The notes under the pieces are model-generated. The model did not search any database. It worked only from the letters and a program-made list of their open reading frames with translations, and was not told the DNA's origin. Made by a program: the position numbers and the translations under genes. 64,000 nucleotides of DNA from Helicobacter ailurogastricus (GTDB lineage Bacteria; Campylobacterota; Campylobacteria; Campylobacterales; Helicobacteraceae), in NCBI RefSeq assembly GCF_001282945.1, contig NZ_CDMG01000002.1, positions 151,039-215,038 of the forward strand, read 5' to 3'. Below are positions 33,583 through 43,674 of the stretch, one piece after another; position 1 is the first letter of the stretch; each line of letters begins with the position of its first letter.

Positions 33583-34473
33583 CTAGTCCTCAACCTGCAC
33601 TCCTTCATTGTCAAAATCTAAAACCACAACTTTAAAATTATAATACTTTTTTTGTAACCTTGCTTGCAAATTGGGCGCGTCCTCGGTGTAACAAAGATTA
33701 AAAAAAGACGAGCCACTGCCTGAGAGCGTACTCATCAGTGCTCCATTTTCGAGGGCTAACTTTTGCACCCCATAGAGCACGGGATAAAGGCGCATGCGCC
33801 TATCTTGGTGCAAGCGGTCTTTAGAGACTAGGCGCAACAGCTCCCATTTTTCTTGCATGAAAACCATTGCCATGAGGCTAGAGCGGGAGAGGTTGTAAAT
33901 CGCGTCGGTGCTGTTGTAGCGTTTAGGCAAGGCTTGGCGGGCAAACTTAGTTGAAATCGAGTGTGTAGGGATCACAACCACGGCTTTTAGATAATCTGGG
34001 ATTTTTGTGCGCAGATGATAAGCCTTGAGCCGTCCGCCGACTTTTTCCACCATAGCCACATTAAACCCTCCAAAAACGGCAGGGGTTACATTGTCTGGGT
34101 GCGCCTCATAAACCAAACTCGCGTCTAAAATCTCTTCTTTGTTGAGGTGGTTATGCAAGTAATGATGGGCAGCACTCAAGGCCCCCACAATGATCGCCGA
34201 GCTGCTCCCAAGCCCCCTAGAAATGGGAATGGAGTTGTAAAAAGAAAACTCAAAATTTTCTTTAATCCCCTTTTGCGCCAAGGTTTCTTTAAAAATCTTA
34301 ACAAAAATATTATCTACCAAGAATTTAGAAAACCCCTCGCCCTCACCTTGGATTCTAATGCTAGTGAATGCGGCAGGGACAACGCTAAAACGATTTTTCA
34401 ACGCTAAACCCAAGCCCAAACAATCAAAGCCCGGACCTAAGTTTGCACTCGTAGCAGGCACACTAACAACCAA
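33583..34473 (-). CDS. thrB: ThrB, homoserine kinase
   Basis: 296 residues. Phosphorylates homoserine in threonine synthesis. GHMP-kinase motifs: PATSANLGPGFDCLG, SRGLGSSSAIIVGAL and the C-terminal STLSGSGSSFF. The start is taken as TTG at 34473, giving MVVSVPATSA as in H. pylori ThrB, with AGGAAG just upstream; the open frame extends to 34572 without a homologous N-terminus. Confidence 0.9.
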   Translation of the reverse strand: MVVSVPATSANLGPGFDCLGLGLALKNRFSVVPAAFTSIRIQGEGEGFSKFLVDNIFVKIFKETLAQKGIKENFEFSFYNSIPISRGLGSSSAIIVGALSAAHHYLHNHLNKEEILDASLVYEAHPDNVTPAVFGGFNVAMVEKVGGRLKAYHLRTKIPDYLKAVVVIPTHSISTKFARQALPKRYNSTDAIYNLSRSSLMAMVFMQEKWELLRLVSKDRLHQDRRMRLYPVLYGVQKLALENGALMSTLSGSGSSFFNLCYTEDAPNLQARLQKKYYNFKVVVLDFDNEGVQVED

Positions 34474-34522
34474 TCCACTTCCTGATTTTCTATCTATATT
34501 CGATCCATTATATCCAAATTCT

Positions 34523-34969
34523 TTAAACGGGAGGCAAAAAATACAGCGGTTGGTTGTCTGTTGTGAAAACAAGGGGGTCTAAAATGGGAGGCAAGGCCAT
34601 TTCACAACACATGGGCGGGTTTTCAAAGGTTTTTAACGCCACTTCTTGGTTTTGCCACACATAAAAGGATTTGGCAAAGGCCTTTATAGGAGTGTTTTCA
34701 TTGAAGGCAAAGCCTAGAGCGGAGTACAAGGGCATGGGGTTTAAAAGCACCCACGCATGCACGAAAATGTGCGTGAGTTTCATCGCCATAAAGCTGCCGG
34801 GCCCTTTGACATAGTAAAGGGCTTGGATGGTGAGGTCTTGCGCTTGTAGCCACTCTAGCAAGGTCTCAAAGATTTCAATTAGAGCGATATTTGTGCGCTT
34901 ATACACCTCAAAAGTGTGCAAAAGACCCCCACCCGAATCATAAGCACCGACTCTAACGGGTTCTTGCAA
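34523..34969 (-). CDS. tsaB: TsaB-like protein (t6A tRNA modification)
   Basis: About 148 residues from TTG at 34969. KGPGSFMAMKLTHIF corresponds to the TsaB GPGSFTGLR motif, at about residue 55. The family's first beta strand appears to continue upstream (SILILSLQEPVRVGAYD), so true initiation may be ATT at 34984 behind GAGGG; no ATG, GTG or TTG fits that position. TsaB partners TsaD and TsaE to make N6-threonylcarbamoyl-A37. It lies between lpxC and thrB as in H. pylori. Confidence 0.65.
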   Translation of the reverse strand: MQEPVRVGAYDSGGGLLHTFEVYKRTNIALIEIFETLLEWLQAQDLTIQALYYVKGPGSFMAMKLTHIFVHAWVLLNPMPLYSALGFAFNENTPIKAFAKSFYVWQNQEVALKTFENPPMCCEMALPPILDPLVFTTDNQPLYFLPPV

Positions 34970-35015
34970 AGAAAGAATGAGAATCGAGCACCCTCTTGGC
35001 GCGCTTTTGGGTGGT

Positions 35016-35924
35016 TTAATGGTAGGCGTGCACCATTTCCAAAGATTGGGTCTGTTCAGAGCTCTTGGCTGGAGTTAGATAGACAATCTCATAAGCCCGG
35101 CTCTCCAACACCTTTTGCACAAGCTGGGCGTTGAGCTTGTGGCTGCCCATATAGGCTTGGTAAGCCCCAACCACGCTCATGCCCAAAAAGGCCAAATCCC
35201 CCATGGCATCTAAGATCTTGTGGCGTACAAATTCCTCTTCATAGCGCAAGCCCTCTTTATTGACAATGCCATGTTCGTCTAAAACAATGCAGTTATTTAA
35301 GCTACCCCCCTTTGCTAGGCCGATGGAGCGCAAGTAATTCACCTCTTGTAAAAAGCCAAAAGTCCTTGCCTTAGCGATCTGCTCCTTGTAGGCGTGTCTA
35401 GAAAAAGCGAAGCGGTAGTGTTGTTTGTCGATCGCCGGGTGGGAAAAGTCAATACCAAAATCAAAGGAGAGCGAAGAATCCGGGCTAATTTTGACGAATT
35501 TAGGCCCCTCTTCCACCCTAACCTCTTTTGTGATGCGCATAAAAGGTTTGGGGGCTTCTAACTCGGCGATGCCCGCTTCGTCTAAGAGCATGCAATGGGC
35601 GATGGCAGAGCCGTCCATAATGGGAATCTCCTCATTATCAACACGGATTTTTAAGTTGTCGATCCCATAAGCACTGATGGCAGATAGAAGGTGCTCTACT
35701 GTGGAAATGCGCGCCTGCGGGTTGGAGTGGCTGCCTAGAGTGGTCGCCATCGTGGTGTCGATCACATGGGTGCGCTCTAAGGGTATATCCACCCCTAAAT
35801 CAGAGCGGTTAAAAATAACCCCGCTACCCGCTGGCATGGGCTCTAAGACCATTTTGACCGGCACACCTTTGTGCAATCCGATCCCGACTAACTCGACTTG
35901 TTTAGCAATTGTTTGTTGTTTCAT
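35016..35924 (-). CDS. lpxC: LpxC, UDP-3-O-acyl-N-acetylglucosamine deacetylase
   Basis: 302 residues. Commits to lipid A synthesis. Motifs: [33 protein letters not shown] with the zinc His, and [17 protein letters not shown] with the second zinc His/Asp pair. Its start overlaps the minC stop as ATGA. Confidence 0.95.
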   Translation of the reverse strand: MKQQTIAKQVELVGIGLHKGVPVKMVLEPMPAGSGVIFNRSDLGVDIPLERTHVIDTTMATTLGSHSNPQARISTVEHLLSAISAYGIDNLKIRVDNEEIPIMDGSAIAHCMLLDEAGIAELEAPKPFMRITKEVRVEEGPKFVKISPDSSLSFDFGIDFSHPAIDKQHYRFAFSRHAYKEQIAKARTFGFLQEVNYLRSIGLAKGGSLNNCIVLDEHGIVNKEGLRYEEEFVRHKILDAMGDLAFLGMSVVGAYQAYMGSHKLNAQLVQKVLESRAYEIVYLTPAKSSEQTQSLEMVHAYH

Positions 35925-36517
35925 GTAATGTCCTTTATGGTAACTATATCGCCATTTTTGGTAATCAGTTTTAATTTAGTGTTCTCATTAATGCGTTCCA
36001 AGTGTGTTTGGCTTAAGATTTTACCCTGAAAAACAATGTGAGCAGAATAGACATTTTTGAGCACCATATATACCCCCATGCAAATGATGATCCCCTCACA
36101 TCTGCCATAAACGCTGATATTTTGTTCGGTGTAAATCTTTGCCCCGTGATTGATGTTGCCTAAAAAGAGCAGATTACAAGAGCTGTCGATCTCCTCCCCG
36201 CTGCGGATGTGCCTTTCATAGATTTGCACGCTTATAGGGGGGCTTTGGGGCTTGGGTGGCTCTTGCTCTTTAAGCTCTAAAGCTTCATAGATCATAGCGT
36301 TGTCGCTTGCTTTGCCCTTGAGCTCTTTAGGGCTGAAGATATAAACCAACTCGTGTTTTTGCAAGCTCTGTTGCACCTCAAGAGGGATAGGGTTTTTAAA
36401 CAAAAGCAGGTAATTTTGCAACAAGGGGGCGTTTTTGTCAATAAATTTTAAATACTCTTGGCTGTCTGCTCCCTCCAGCTCAAAACAGCGGACTTGCTTT
36501 TGTCTTGTTTTTAGCAT
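35921..36517 (-). CDS. minC: MinC, septum-site determining protein
   Basis: 198 residues from ATG at 36517, with GAGG upstream. The C-terminal half is the right-handed beta helix of MinC ([30 protein letters not shown]) that binds MinD and FtsZ. The N-terminal inhibitory domain is divergent. The starts just downstream of the M23 peptidase gene in the same operon. Confidence 0.85.
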   Translation of the reverse strand: MLKTRQKQVRCFELEGADSQEYLKFIDKNAPLLQNYLLLFKNPIPLEVQQSLQKHELVYIFSPKELKGKASDNAMIYEALELKEQEPPKPQSPPISVQIYERHIRSGEEIDSSCNLLFLGNINHGAKIYTEQNISVYGRCEGIIICMGVYMVLKNVYSAHIVFQGKILSQTHLERINENTKLKLITKNGDIVTIKDIT

Positions 36518-36521
36518 TGCC

Positions 36522-37850
36522 TCATTTCTCCCGGATTTTGTATTGCGCCTCTTGGATGATGTCATTGATATTGTTGATAAAGTGAGCATCCATCCACTCA
36601 TTAGGATAAACCGGCACCCCTTGGATTAAAATATTAAAATGCACGTGGTCGTGCTTGCTGGTCTTATTTTGGCCACTGAAACCTAAAACGCTGTCAGGCT
36701 CTAGAGTGTCTCCCTTTTTCGCCAAAAACGCAGACAAACTCCCATACATCGCATACACCCCTAGACCATGCGACACAAGCGTACTCTTGCCATAACTTTC
36801 GATCTCCTCTTCTAAGACCACCCGACCCGCGTTGCTCGCTAAGATTTTAGAGTGTCTGCCAAAGAAATCCACGCCATAATGTGTAAATTCCCCTAATTTT
36901 TCTTTGCCAAAGGTGTAAATTCTGTGCGTGCCAAAAAGGGTCAAGACCCTAGGTTTATTGCCTAAAGGCCTAAAGGGTTTAAAGGCACTGGGTTCATAGA
37001 CTAAGATTTTTTTTAAATCTTCTTGGATGGTTTGTTGGATGCCTAGCCTCGCATTTAATGTGTGGAAATCTTGGAGACTTTCTAGGGCGCTTTGTTTATT
37101 TTCATAATCTTTACTTAAGTCTATGGTGTATTCACGGATGGGGATCTTAGTGTTTTTGATCAATCTTAAAGGCAAGCTTGTGGTGTTATAAGCCTTGTCT
37201 CTAGCAAAAATCTGCCCCTCAAAGGTGCGGTGGCGCAAAGACCAAGGGAAGATCACGATGTAGTAGCCGTCTTTCACAAATGAAAAGACTTTAAAATCCT
37301 CAAAACCATTGTTGAACCACACCCGATCGAGCGCATCCTCTTGGACTTTAAAAATCACCAACGCGCTTCCACCATAGGTGATGTGGCGCGACTGGGCGAT
37401 GGTTTGGATTTTAGGGGGCGTGGTGTCTAGCACTAAATCAAAGGTTTTGACGCTGGTATTGCCGTTAAAAAAGTTAGCGTAACTCCAATCCCGCACTTGG
37501 ATTTCATAGTGCAAGCTGGTTTGGTCGTTTAGCTGGATGGTGGGTTTGGGCAACTCAAAGCTCAAGCTTGTGGGCTCATCTAAAACAATTTGGTCTTTGT
37601 CATACACGACTAAATGGTCGCTGGTGGTGGTTTTAATGTGGTAAGAGCGGATTTTAGACGGGCTTTCTAAATTGATTTGGATGGTGGATTTTAAATTCCA
37701 GTGCGTGGGGTTTTCCACCACGCTGGGTTGTGGGGCAGCCACTTTCATAGTGATCGAAATATTTGCGGTGTTTTTTTTGGTGATGGCGTAATTGTAACTC
37801 AAATACCCCCCCGCCACTAACAACACCGTTAAAACTATGCGCCACAACAT
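36522..37850 (-). CDS. Inner-membrane anchored M23 (LytM) peptidoglycan peptidase
   Basis: 442 residues. One N-terminal membrane helix (RIVLTVLLVAGGYLSYNY), Ig-like beta domains to about residue 300, then a LytM domain with zinc ligands THYGVDF (HxxxD) and HDHVHF (HxH). The active-site residues are complete, so it should cut cross-links. H. pylori has a homolog at the same place beside minC. Related Csd peptidases set helical cell shape, which is a plausible role here. Confidence 0.85.
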   Translation of the reverse strand: MLWRIVLTVLLVAGGYLSYNYAITKKNTANISITMKVAAPQPSVVENPTHWNLKSTIQINLESPSKIRSYHIKTTTSDHLVVYDKDQIVLDEPTSLSFELPKPTIQLNDQTSLHYEIQVRDWSYANFFNGNTSVKTFDLVLDTTPPKIQTIAQSRHITYGGSALVIFKVQEDALDRVWFNNGFEDFKVFSFVKDGYYIVIFPWSLRHRTFEGQIFARDKAYNTTSLPLRLIKNTKIPIREYTIDLSKDYENKQSALESLQDFHTLNARLGIQQTIQEDLKKILVYEPSAFKPFRPLGNKPRVLTLFGTHRIYTFGKEKLGEFTHYGVDFFGRHSKILASNAGRVVLEEEIESYGKSTLVSHGLGVYAMYGSLSAFLAKKGDTLEPDSVLGFSGQNKTSKHDHVHFNILIQGVPVYPNEWMDAHFINNINDIIQEAQYKIREK

Positions 37851-37859
37851 CGATCCCCC

Positions 37860-39113
37860 CTAGAAAACATATAAAACATTCATCACAAGCAAACTGCTGC
37901 GCTTAAAACCTGTGTCTTCGCTGATAAGCTGTTGGCCGTTGCCCTTGCTTTTATAGGTGGCTGGAGTTTCAAATCCCAAGCGCAAGTAGGTGAGGGGGAT
38001 TTTTGTCCCCACTTCAAAGCGCAAATGGCGGTTGTAGGTGAAGGCCACGCCTAAATTGATGGTGTAATCCACCTGCACAAGGGTGCGCCACAGCGTTTCA
38101 GGGCTGGTATAACCCTCTTGCACCACTTGCCTAAAAGCAGTGTAACTCTTGTCTTTTAACATCATCAAACCCACCCCAAAGCCCGCATACGCCCCGATGA
38201 AGTGCTTTTTTTGCTTTTCTAGGGGCGCGTCAAAGAGCATGTCCATGTTTAACGAGCCCAGCGCATAAAAGAAGCCTCCAAAACCCCTAGAAGCCGTGTC
38301 GCCATTCAAAGTGGTGTAGTTGGCAAATCCGGGGATGAAGAGCAAATCCCCATAAATACGGGTGCCAAAATAGGGGTTAAAATACTGCTGGTAGCCCAGC
38401 TCTACATTCATCATATTCGCTGCCCCACTCAACTTAGGCAACTTTTTAAACATCTCTTGTTGCTGGGGGATGCCTAGCGCCACGCTTTTGGCTTGTTGGC
38501 TATTGTAAGATTCATCGATCATGCCAAGCCCCCATCCCCCTCCCAAGAAAAACCCGCTTTTTTCTTTAGCGATTTTATAGCTCGCTGCTTTTTTAGCACG
38601 CACGCCCTTTTTGGCATGTTTAAAATGCTTGTCTAGGTAGTCTTTGGCGTATTCGTATTTAGTTTCAGGCTTACCGCCAAGGTCTTTGATCTGCCCTTTA
38701 AGGGTTTTGATCTTTTCATCAAGTTCGTGCAAACGATCGGAGTCTTTACTTTGCGTGTCTTCTAAAACTTTGGAGGGCACGACATGCAGGGCATCTTCTT
38801 GGGTTTCTTGGGTTTTTGGGGTTGGCTTAGGTCGGTTAGAGAAGGTTTTAGGAGTAGGGATTTTTTGGTTTCTAGCACGCTGGGGCTGGGGGGGCTGTGT
38901 GGGTTGTTGTTGGGTTTGTCTAGGCTGCAGGTGTTGTCGGTATTGTTGGGGCTGTTGCAATGGACCCTCCGGGAATAAATAGGGCTGGAGGTTGTATTCA
39001 GAGCCTCCCATGTGCGGGTCTTCTTCAAGCATGTCGGAAACAGCCACTAAAGCGGGCAAAGGTTGGGCTTGCACCCCAGCCCACACAAGACCCATTGCCA
39101 AAAAAATTCTCAT
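37860..39113 (-). CDS. Helicobacter outer membrane protein with Gln/Pro-rich N-terminal region
   Basis: 417 residues from ATG at 39113. Signal peptide RIFLAMGLVWAGVQAQ, a Gln/Pro/Thr-rich stretch (about 55-110), a coiled-coil-like segment, then a beta barrel ending VMNVLYVF with C-terminal Phe. Barrel segments such as GYQQYFNPYFGTRIYGD are shared with the next two genes. It corresponds to the OMP cluster near panB/ruvB in H. pylori. The Gln/Pro stretch could span the wall next to the M23 peptidase, which is inference. Confidence 0.8.
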   Translation of the reverse strand: MRIFLAMGLVWAGVQAQPLPALVAVSDMLEEDPHMGGSEYNLQPYLFPEGPLQQPQQYRQHLQPRQTQQQPTQPPQPQRARNQKIPTPKTFSNRPKPTPKTQETQEDALHVVPSKVLEDTQSKDSDRLHELDEKIKTLKGQIKDLGGKPETKYEYAKDYLDKHFKHAKKGVRAKKAASYKIAKEKSGFFLGGGWGLGMIDESYNSQQAKSVALGIPQQQEMFKKLPKLSGAANMMNVELGYQQYFNPYFGTRIYGDLLFIPGFANYTTLNGDTASRGFGGFFYALGSLNMDMLFDAPLEKQKKHFIGAYAGFGVGLMMLKDKSYTAFRQVVQEGYTSPETLWRTLVQVDYTINLGVAFTYNRHLRFEVGTKIPLTYLRLGFETPATYKSKGNGQQLISEDTGFKRSSLLVMNVLYVF

Positions 39114-39121
39114 CAAATCCC

Positions 39122-39787
39122 TCAGAGTAAAAAATTATAGCTGATGTAGTAAATGTTCCCGCCCGCAAAAGAATAAGAAAAGGCGTGGCTGTATTTGAGC
39201 GGTGGGATTTTAAGCGCAAGCTCGATTCTGTGGCGGGTGTTTAAGGTGAGCGCGACTCCCAAATTGACGAGCAAGCCAAAGCCATTGGGGTTGTTCTTAG
39301 CGTTGGGGTAGTCCTTATAGCCATTCCAACCCACCCCCAACCCACCAAAGACCCCCACGGCGTATTTTTTATGCTCGTCTATGGGTTTATCCATCACTAA
39401 ATCTAAATTCATGGTTGCGATTTGGTAGGAGCTGGTTTGGCCCGCTTGCAACACACTTTGCGCCACCCCGCCCAAATACTCCCCATAAAAGCGCAAGCCT
39501 CCCACCTCACTACGGCCTAGATATTTTTGGTAACCCACACGCACCCCATAAAGCAGGGGAAAGCCCTTATTAGTGATCCCATTGACCTTTAAATTTGTTT
39601 CTGCCAGCACAAAGCCCAAAAACACTCCGCTTTTTTTCTTTGCCATTTTTTTATCTAACTGGGCTTGTTTGGCTTCGTAGAGTTGCCCTTTGAGCATGTA
39701 AATCGTGAATTGCTTTTCTTGGATGGCGGATCGAGCACCCAATACACACACCGCACAGAAGCATAAAACAAGGGGCTTAAAAGACAT
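39122..39787 (-). CDS. Helicobacter outer membrane protein
   Basis: 221 residues from ATG at 39787, which gives the signal peptide FKPLVLCFCAVCVLGARSA. Beta-barrel features: KKSGVFLGFVLAE, RVGYQKYLGRSEVGGLRFYGEY and a LVNLGVALTLNTRHRIELALKIP segment common to Helicobacter OMPs. Its start overlaps the third OMP gene by 11 bases, so the trio is one operon. Confidence 0.8.
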   Translation of the reverse strand: MSFKPLVLCFCAVCVLGARSAIQEKQFTIYMLKGQLYEAKQAQLDKKMAKKKSGVFLGFVLAETNLKVNGITNKGFPLLYGVRVGYQKYLGRSEVGGLRFYGEYLGGVAQSVLQAGQTSSYQIATMNLDLVMDKPIDEHKKYAVGVFGGLGVGWNGYKDYPNAKNNPNGFGLLVNLGVALTLNTRHRIELALKIPPLKYSHAFSYSFAGGNIYYISYNFLL

Positions 39788-40475
39788 ATTGATACCCGAC
39801 ATGCACAATCCCCCCCCACCATGAAATGTCTTTATTGGCGAGTAATTTAAACTCCAATTCCACGCGGTTATGCCCAAAGAAGTTAAAAGCCACCCCCGTG
39901 TTGGCCATCATGCCAAAAAACGAATTGGTGCTGATCCCCTGCGCGACCACGCCCACGCCCACGCCCAAAATAAAACCCACAGACAAATACCGCCCCACAT
40001 AGGGCAAAACAGGGTCAATCATCAAATCTGCATTCAGAGTCGCGCTTTGGTAGCTAATGCGCCCAAAGTCTGATTGCTTAGGCACCCCCCCGATGTATTG
40101 GATATAAATGCGCCGACCCACCACATTGGGGCGGAAAGTCTTAGCAAATAACGAGGGGCGGAAAGTCTGATAACCAAAGCGCACCCCAATCGCCCACAGA
40201 TAATTTAAGTTGTTGTCCATGATGGTCGCGCTGCCCGTGCGCTCCCTGATTTGGTTGTTGTAAAAAAAACCCGTGCTAAGTCCAATCATCAGGCCAGTCT
40301 TTTTTTCCGCGTCTTTAATGTCGGTGATTAGCCGTTTAATGTCCTTGTCGCTGTAAGTCTCATAAAACTTAATGTATTTATAATACTTAGGGTCTAGGTG
40401 CTCAAAATCGATCTGATCCGACCCCCACAAAAAAAGCGGTAAAAGCAAAAAGGGGGCAAAAGCCCCTCTATCCAT
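39777..40475 (-). CDS. Helicobacter outer membrane protein
   Basis: 232 residues from ATG at 40475. Signal peptide FAPFLLLPLFLWGSDQ, a short helical region, then a barrel (KTGLMIGLSTGFFYNN, GVRFGYQTFRPSLFAKTF, FFGHNRVELEFKLLA) ending HVGYQYVF with C-terminal Phe. First gene of the OMP trio, divergent from panB. A C8 run near the 3' end (39810-39817) encodes Trp-Gly-Gly. Confidence 0.8.
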   Translation of the reverse strand: MDRGAFAPFLLLPLFLWGSDQIDFEHLDPKYYKYIKFYETYSDKDIKRLITDIKDAEKKTGLMIGLSTGFFYNNQIRERTGSATIMDNNLNYLWAIGVRFGYQTFRPSLFAKTFRPNVVGRRIYIQYIGGVPKQSDFGRISYQSATLNADLMIDPVLPYVGRYLSVGFILGVGVGVVAQGISTNSFFGMMANTGVAFNFFGHNRVELEFKLLANKDISWWGGIVHVGYQYVF

Positions 40476-40573
40476 TCTCAATCCATCACTCCAAACAGCT
40501 CAAAGTCCGCACGTGCATTTTTAGCCCTATCATAGCATTTTAAAGGTAAAATGTCCTAAAAACTAGGCCATCC

Positions 40574-41380
40574 ATGAAAAAAATCACCCTAAACGCCTTG
40601 CATGCCAAAAAACACCCCAAAGAGGGTAATCCAGCCAGCAAAATCAGCGCAATCACGGCTTACGATGCCCTTTTTGCCTCCATTTTTGACCCCATCATTG
40701 ATTTTATTTTAGTGGGCGATAGTTTAAACATGAGTTTTAATGGCAAGCCAGACACCCTAAGTGCCAACATGGGTTTAATGCTCTATCACACCCAAGCGGT
40801 GTGCCAAGGCGCAAAGCGCGCGTTTGTGGTGGCAGACATGCCCTATGGCAGTTACATCACAGAAAAACAAGCCGTAAAAAACGCCTTGCGTTTTTACCAA
40901 GAGAGCCTAGCCGATGCCGTGAAATTAGAGGGGGGAGTCAAAAAGGCCCCCATCATCAAGGCATTAGTGAGTGAGGGCGTGGCGGTCATCGGGCATGTGG
41001 GGCTGTTGCCCCAAAGTGTGCGGGGCGTGGGGGGCTATAAAATTGTGGGCAAAAGCGCGCAGAGTGCGCAAAAAGTCTTAGAGGACGCTTTGAGCGTGCA
41101 AGAGGCAGGGGCTAGCTTAGTCGTCTTAGAGGGCGTGGTGGCTAATGTGGCACAAGAAATTAGCGCAAAGCTAGAAATCCCCACCATTGGCATAGGCAGC
41201 GGGGCGGGTTGCGATGGACAGATTTTAGTCTTTAGCGACATGCTCGGCCTCTTCACAGCCTTTAAACCTAAGTTTGTGCGCACTTATTTAGATGGGGCGG
41301 GTTTGATTCAAGAGGCGTTAAAACGCTATGTCGCCGACATCCAAGCGGGGCATTTTCCTAGTGCCGATGAGAGTTATTGA
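40574..41380 (+). CDS. panB: PanB, ketopantoate hydroxymethyltransferase
   Basis: 268 residues. Transfers a hydroxymethyl group to ketoisovalerate in pantothenate synthesis. Motifs: [43 protein letters not shown] and [21 protein letters not shown]. Its stop overlaps ruvB as TGATG. panC is found separately at 56.7 kb. Confidence 0.95.
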   Translation: MKKITLNALHAKKHPKEGNPASKISAITAYDALFASIFDPIIDFILVGDSLNMSFNGKPDTLSANMGLMLYHTQAVCQGAKRAFVVADMPYGSYITEKQAVKNALRFYQESLADAVKLEGGVKKAPIIKALVSEGVAVIGHVGLLPQSVRGVGGYKIVGKSAQSAQKVLEDALSVQEAGASLVVLEGVVANVAQEISAKLEIPTIGIGSGAGCDGQILVFSDMLGLFTAFKPKFVRTYLDGAGLIQEALKRYVADIQAGHFPSADESY

Positions 41381-42387
41381 TGGATCGGGTGGTGGATTTA
41401 GAAAAGCTGGAGTTTGAAGAGCAAGAAAACATCAGCCTAAGACCGCATTTATGGCAGGAATACATTGGGCAAGAACCCTTAAAAAAACTCTTGCAAGTGT
41501 CCATCAACGCCACGAAAAAGCGCAGCGACACGCTAGATCACATTTTATTTTTTGGACCGCCCGGGCTTGGCAAGACCACTTTAAGCCACATCATCGCTCA
41601 AGAATTAAACACCCCCATTAAGGTTACAACCGCCCCTATGATTGAAAAGACAGGGGATTTAGCTGCCCTGCTTACTAACCTAAAACCCCAAGAAATTTTA
41701 TTCATTGACGAAATCCACCGCTTGAGCCCAGCGATTGAAGAGGTGCTTTACCCGGCTATGGAGGATTTTAGGCTAGACATCATCATCGGTTCTAAGGCAG
41801 CGGCACAGACGATCAAGATCGATTTAGCCCCCTTCACGCTCATTGGAGCAACCACAAGGGCGGGGATGCTAAGCAACCCCTTAAGAGATCGCTTTGGCAT
41901 GCATTTTCGCATGGAGTTTTACAGCATTGAAGAGTTGCAAGCCATCATCACGCAAGCCAGCTTGAAGCTCAAAAAACCCATTGAGCCGCCCGCAAGTTTA
42001 GAAATCGCCAAACGCTGTCGGGGCACGCCCCGCATTGCCTTACGCCTGTTAAAACGGGTGCGCGACTTTGCGGATAGCTTTAATGAAATGCAAATTAATT
42101 TAAAGACCACACAGCATGCCCTAGAAGCTTTGGGTGTGGATATACACGGACTAGACAGCTTAGATTTACGCTATTTAAACCTGCTTGTGGGGGCTAAGGG
42201 GCGGCCTTTGGGGCTAAACACACTTGCCGCGAGCATGCACGAAGATGAAAGCACGCTTGAAGAAGTCATTGAGCCCTTTTTGCTGGCAAATGGCTATTTA
42301 GAGCGCACAGCCAAAGGGCGAGTCGCCACACCTAAGACTTACGAGGTTTTGAAGTTAAACCCGATAAAACACTTTTTGTTTGATTGA
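41380..42387 (+). CDS. ruvB: RuvB, Holliday junction branch-migration helicase
   Basis: 335 residues from ATG at 41380. AAA+ motor: Walker [11 protein letters not shown], Walker [11 protein letters not shown], sensor 1 [11 protein letters not shown], arginine finger region [14 protein letters not shown], and the winged helix C-terminus. Coupled to panB as in H. pylori. Confidence 0.95.
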   Translation: MDRVVDLEKLEFEEQENISLRPHLWQEYIGQEPLKKLLQVSINATKKRSDTLDHILFFGPPGLGKTTLSHIIAQELNTPIKVTTAPMIEKTGDLAALLTNLKPQEILFIDEIHRLSPAIEEVLYPAMEDFRLDIIIGSKAAAQTIKIDLAPFTLIGATTRAGMLSNPLRDRFGMHFRMEFYSIEELQAIITQASLKLKKPIEPPASLEIAKRCRGTPRIALRLLKRVRDFADSFNEMQINLKTTQHALEALGVDIHGLDSLDLRYLNLLVGAKGRPLGLNTLAASMHEDESTLEEVIEPFLLANGYLERTAKGRVATPKTYEVLKLNPIKHFLFD

Positions 42388-42392
42388 TGGGA

Positions 42393-42468
42393 TGGTGGAG
42401 GATAGCGGGCTCGAACCGCTGGCCTCCTGCGTGCAAAGCAGGCGCTCTCCCAGCTGAGCTAATCCCCC
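42393..42468 (-). tRNA. tRNA-Ala (TGC)
   Basis: 76-base cloverleaf. Acceptor GGGGGAT pairs with ATCCTCC (one G-T pair), anticodon loop TTTGCAC, T arm GCGGTTCGAGCCCGC, A then encoded CCA. It lies 16 bases downstream of tRNA-Ile on the same strand. These two are usually found in rRNA spacers; here no rRNA is nearby. Confidence 0.93.
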
Positions 42469-42484
42469 AAAGAGAGTTTAAAGA

Positions 42485-42561
<77 letters not shown>

Positions 42562-42638
42562 TTTTAAGTCATTCAACCTAAAAGCGGGTATTCTATCCTA
42601 GCTTTTCTAAAATTTAGCTGAAATATACCCATTTGTGC

Positions 42639-42644
42639 TAGAAT
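42639..42644 (+). promoter_or_regulatory. -10 box for nixA
   Basis: TAGAAT preceded by TGTGC, an extended -10 about 38 bases before the nixA ATG. The following stretch (GTTACTAAAATTAGAAAAATAA) overlaps the expected start site and is where a NikR or Fur operator would lie, but the fit to the NikR palindrome is poor. Confidence 0.5.
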
Positions 42645-42681
42645 GGCGATGTTACTAAAATTAGAAAAATAAGGTTTTGTG

Positions 42682-43674
42682 ATGCGTTTGTGGCTACCCT
42701 ATGCGTTAGCAGTTTTATTTTTACACATTTTGGGGCTGGTGTTGCTGGTTTTGGCGCATAACCCCGTTTTTTACGGCGCGGCTCTCACGGCTTACTTTTT
42801 AGGCACAAAGCACGCCTTTGATGCCGACCACATCGCCTGCATCGACAACACCATCCGCAAACTCTCCCAACAAAAGCAAAACCCTATGGGCGTGGGCTTT
42901 TACTTCTCTATGGGACACTCTAGCGTGGTGATTGTGATGACGATTGTTACAGCTTTAGCTTTACACTGGGCAAAAGAGCACACGCCCATGCTCGCACAGA
43001 TCGGCGGGGTGGTGGGGACTTTGGTGTCTGGCCTTTTCTTGCTAGTGGTGGGGATTTTAAACGGCGTGATTCTAATAGATTTATTTAGGGTCTTTAAGCG
43101 CACCCGCCACAACGCCCACTACGACCAAGAAGCTTTAGAGCAACTTTTGCAAGAGCGCGGGCTTTTAAACCGCTTTTTTAAACCCCTCTTTGCTTTTATC
43201 TCTAAGAGTTGGCACATCTACCCCATTGGGTTGTTGTTTGGGTTAGGCTTTGACACAGCCAGCGAAATCGCCCTACTCGCCCTCTCTAGCAGCGCGATTA
43301 AAGTGAGTTTTTTAGGCATGCTCGCCCTGCCTATCTTGTTTGCAGCGGGCATGAGCTTGTTTGACACCTGCGATGGGGTTTTTATGGTGAAGGCTTACGA
43401 CTGGGCGTTTAAAACCCCCTTGCGTAAGATTTATTACAATATCACCATTACAAGTTTAGGCGTGTTGGTGGCGTTGCTCATCGGGCTGATCGAACTGTTT
43501 CAAGTGTTAAGCGAAAAATTGCACTGGGAGTTTAGCGGGGTTTTGGGTTTTATTCAGCATTTGGACTTTGGGGATTTGGGCTTTTACTTGGTGGGCTTGT
43601 TTGTGCTGGTGTGGGGGGTGTCCTTTGGCATTTGGCATTTGAGCGGGCTAGAAAAGGCAGCTCAAAACGCCTAG
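42682..43674 (+). CDS. nixA: NixA, high-affinity nickel permease
   Basis: 330 residues from ATG at 42682, AAGG upstream. Eight membrane helices with the NiCoT signatures HAFDADHIACIDNT in helix II, FSMGHSSVV in helix III, and LGFDTASEIALL and LFAAGMSLFDTCDG further on. It imports nickel for urease and hydrogenase, the activities that allow gastric life. It has its own promoter between the tRNA pair and the gene. Convergent with the pseudouridine synthase gene. Confidence 0.95.
   Translation: MRLWLPYALAVLFLHILGLVLLVLAHNPVFYGAALTAYFLGTKHAFDADHIACIDNTIRKLSQQKQNPMGVGFYFSMGHSSVVIVMTIVTALALHWAKEHTPMLAQIGGVVGTLVSGLFLLVVGILNGVILIDLFRVFKRTRHNAHYDQEALEQLLQERGLLNRFFKPLFAFISKSWHIYPIGLLFGLGFDTASEIALLALSSSAIKVSFLGMLALPILFAAGMSLFDTCDGVFMVKAYDWAFKTPLRKIYYNITITSLGVLVALLIGLIELFQVLSEKLHWEFSGVLGFIQHLDFGDLGFYLVGLFVLVWGVSFGIWHLSGLEKAAQNA

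Noticed and set aside
42645-42681. NikR operator before nixA
   Set aside because: AT-rich half-sites are present, but the match to the TATTATT-N11-AATAATA palindrome is too poor to call.
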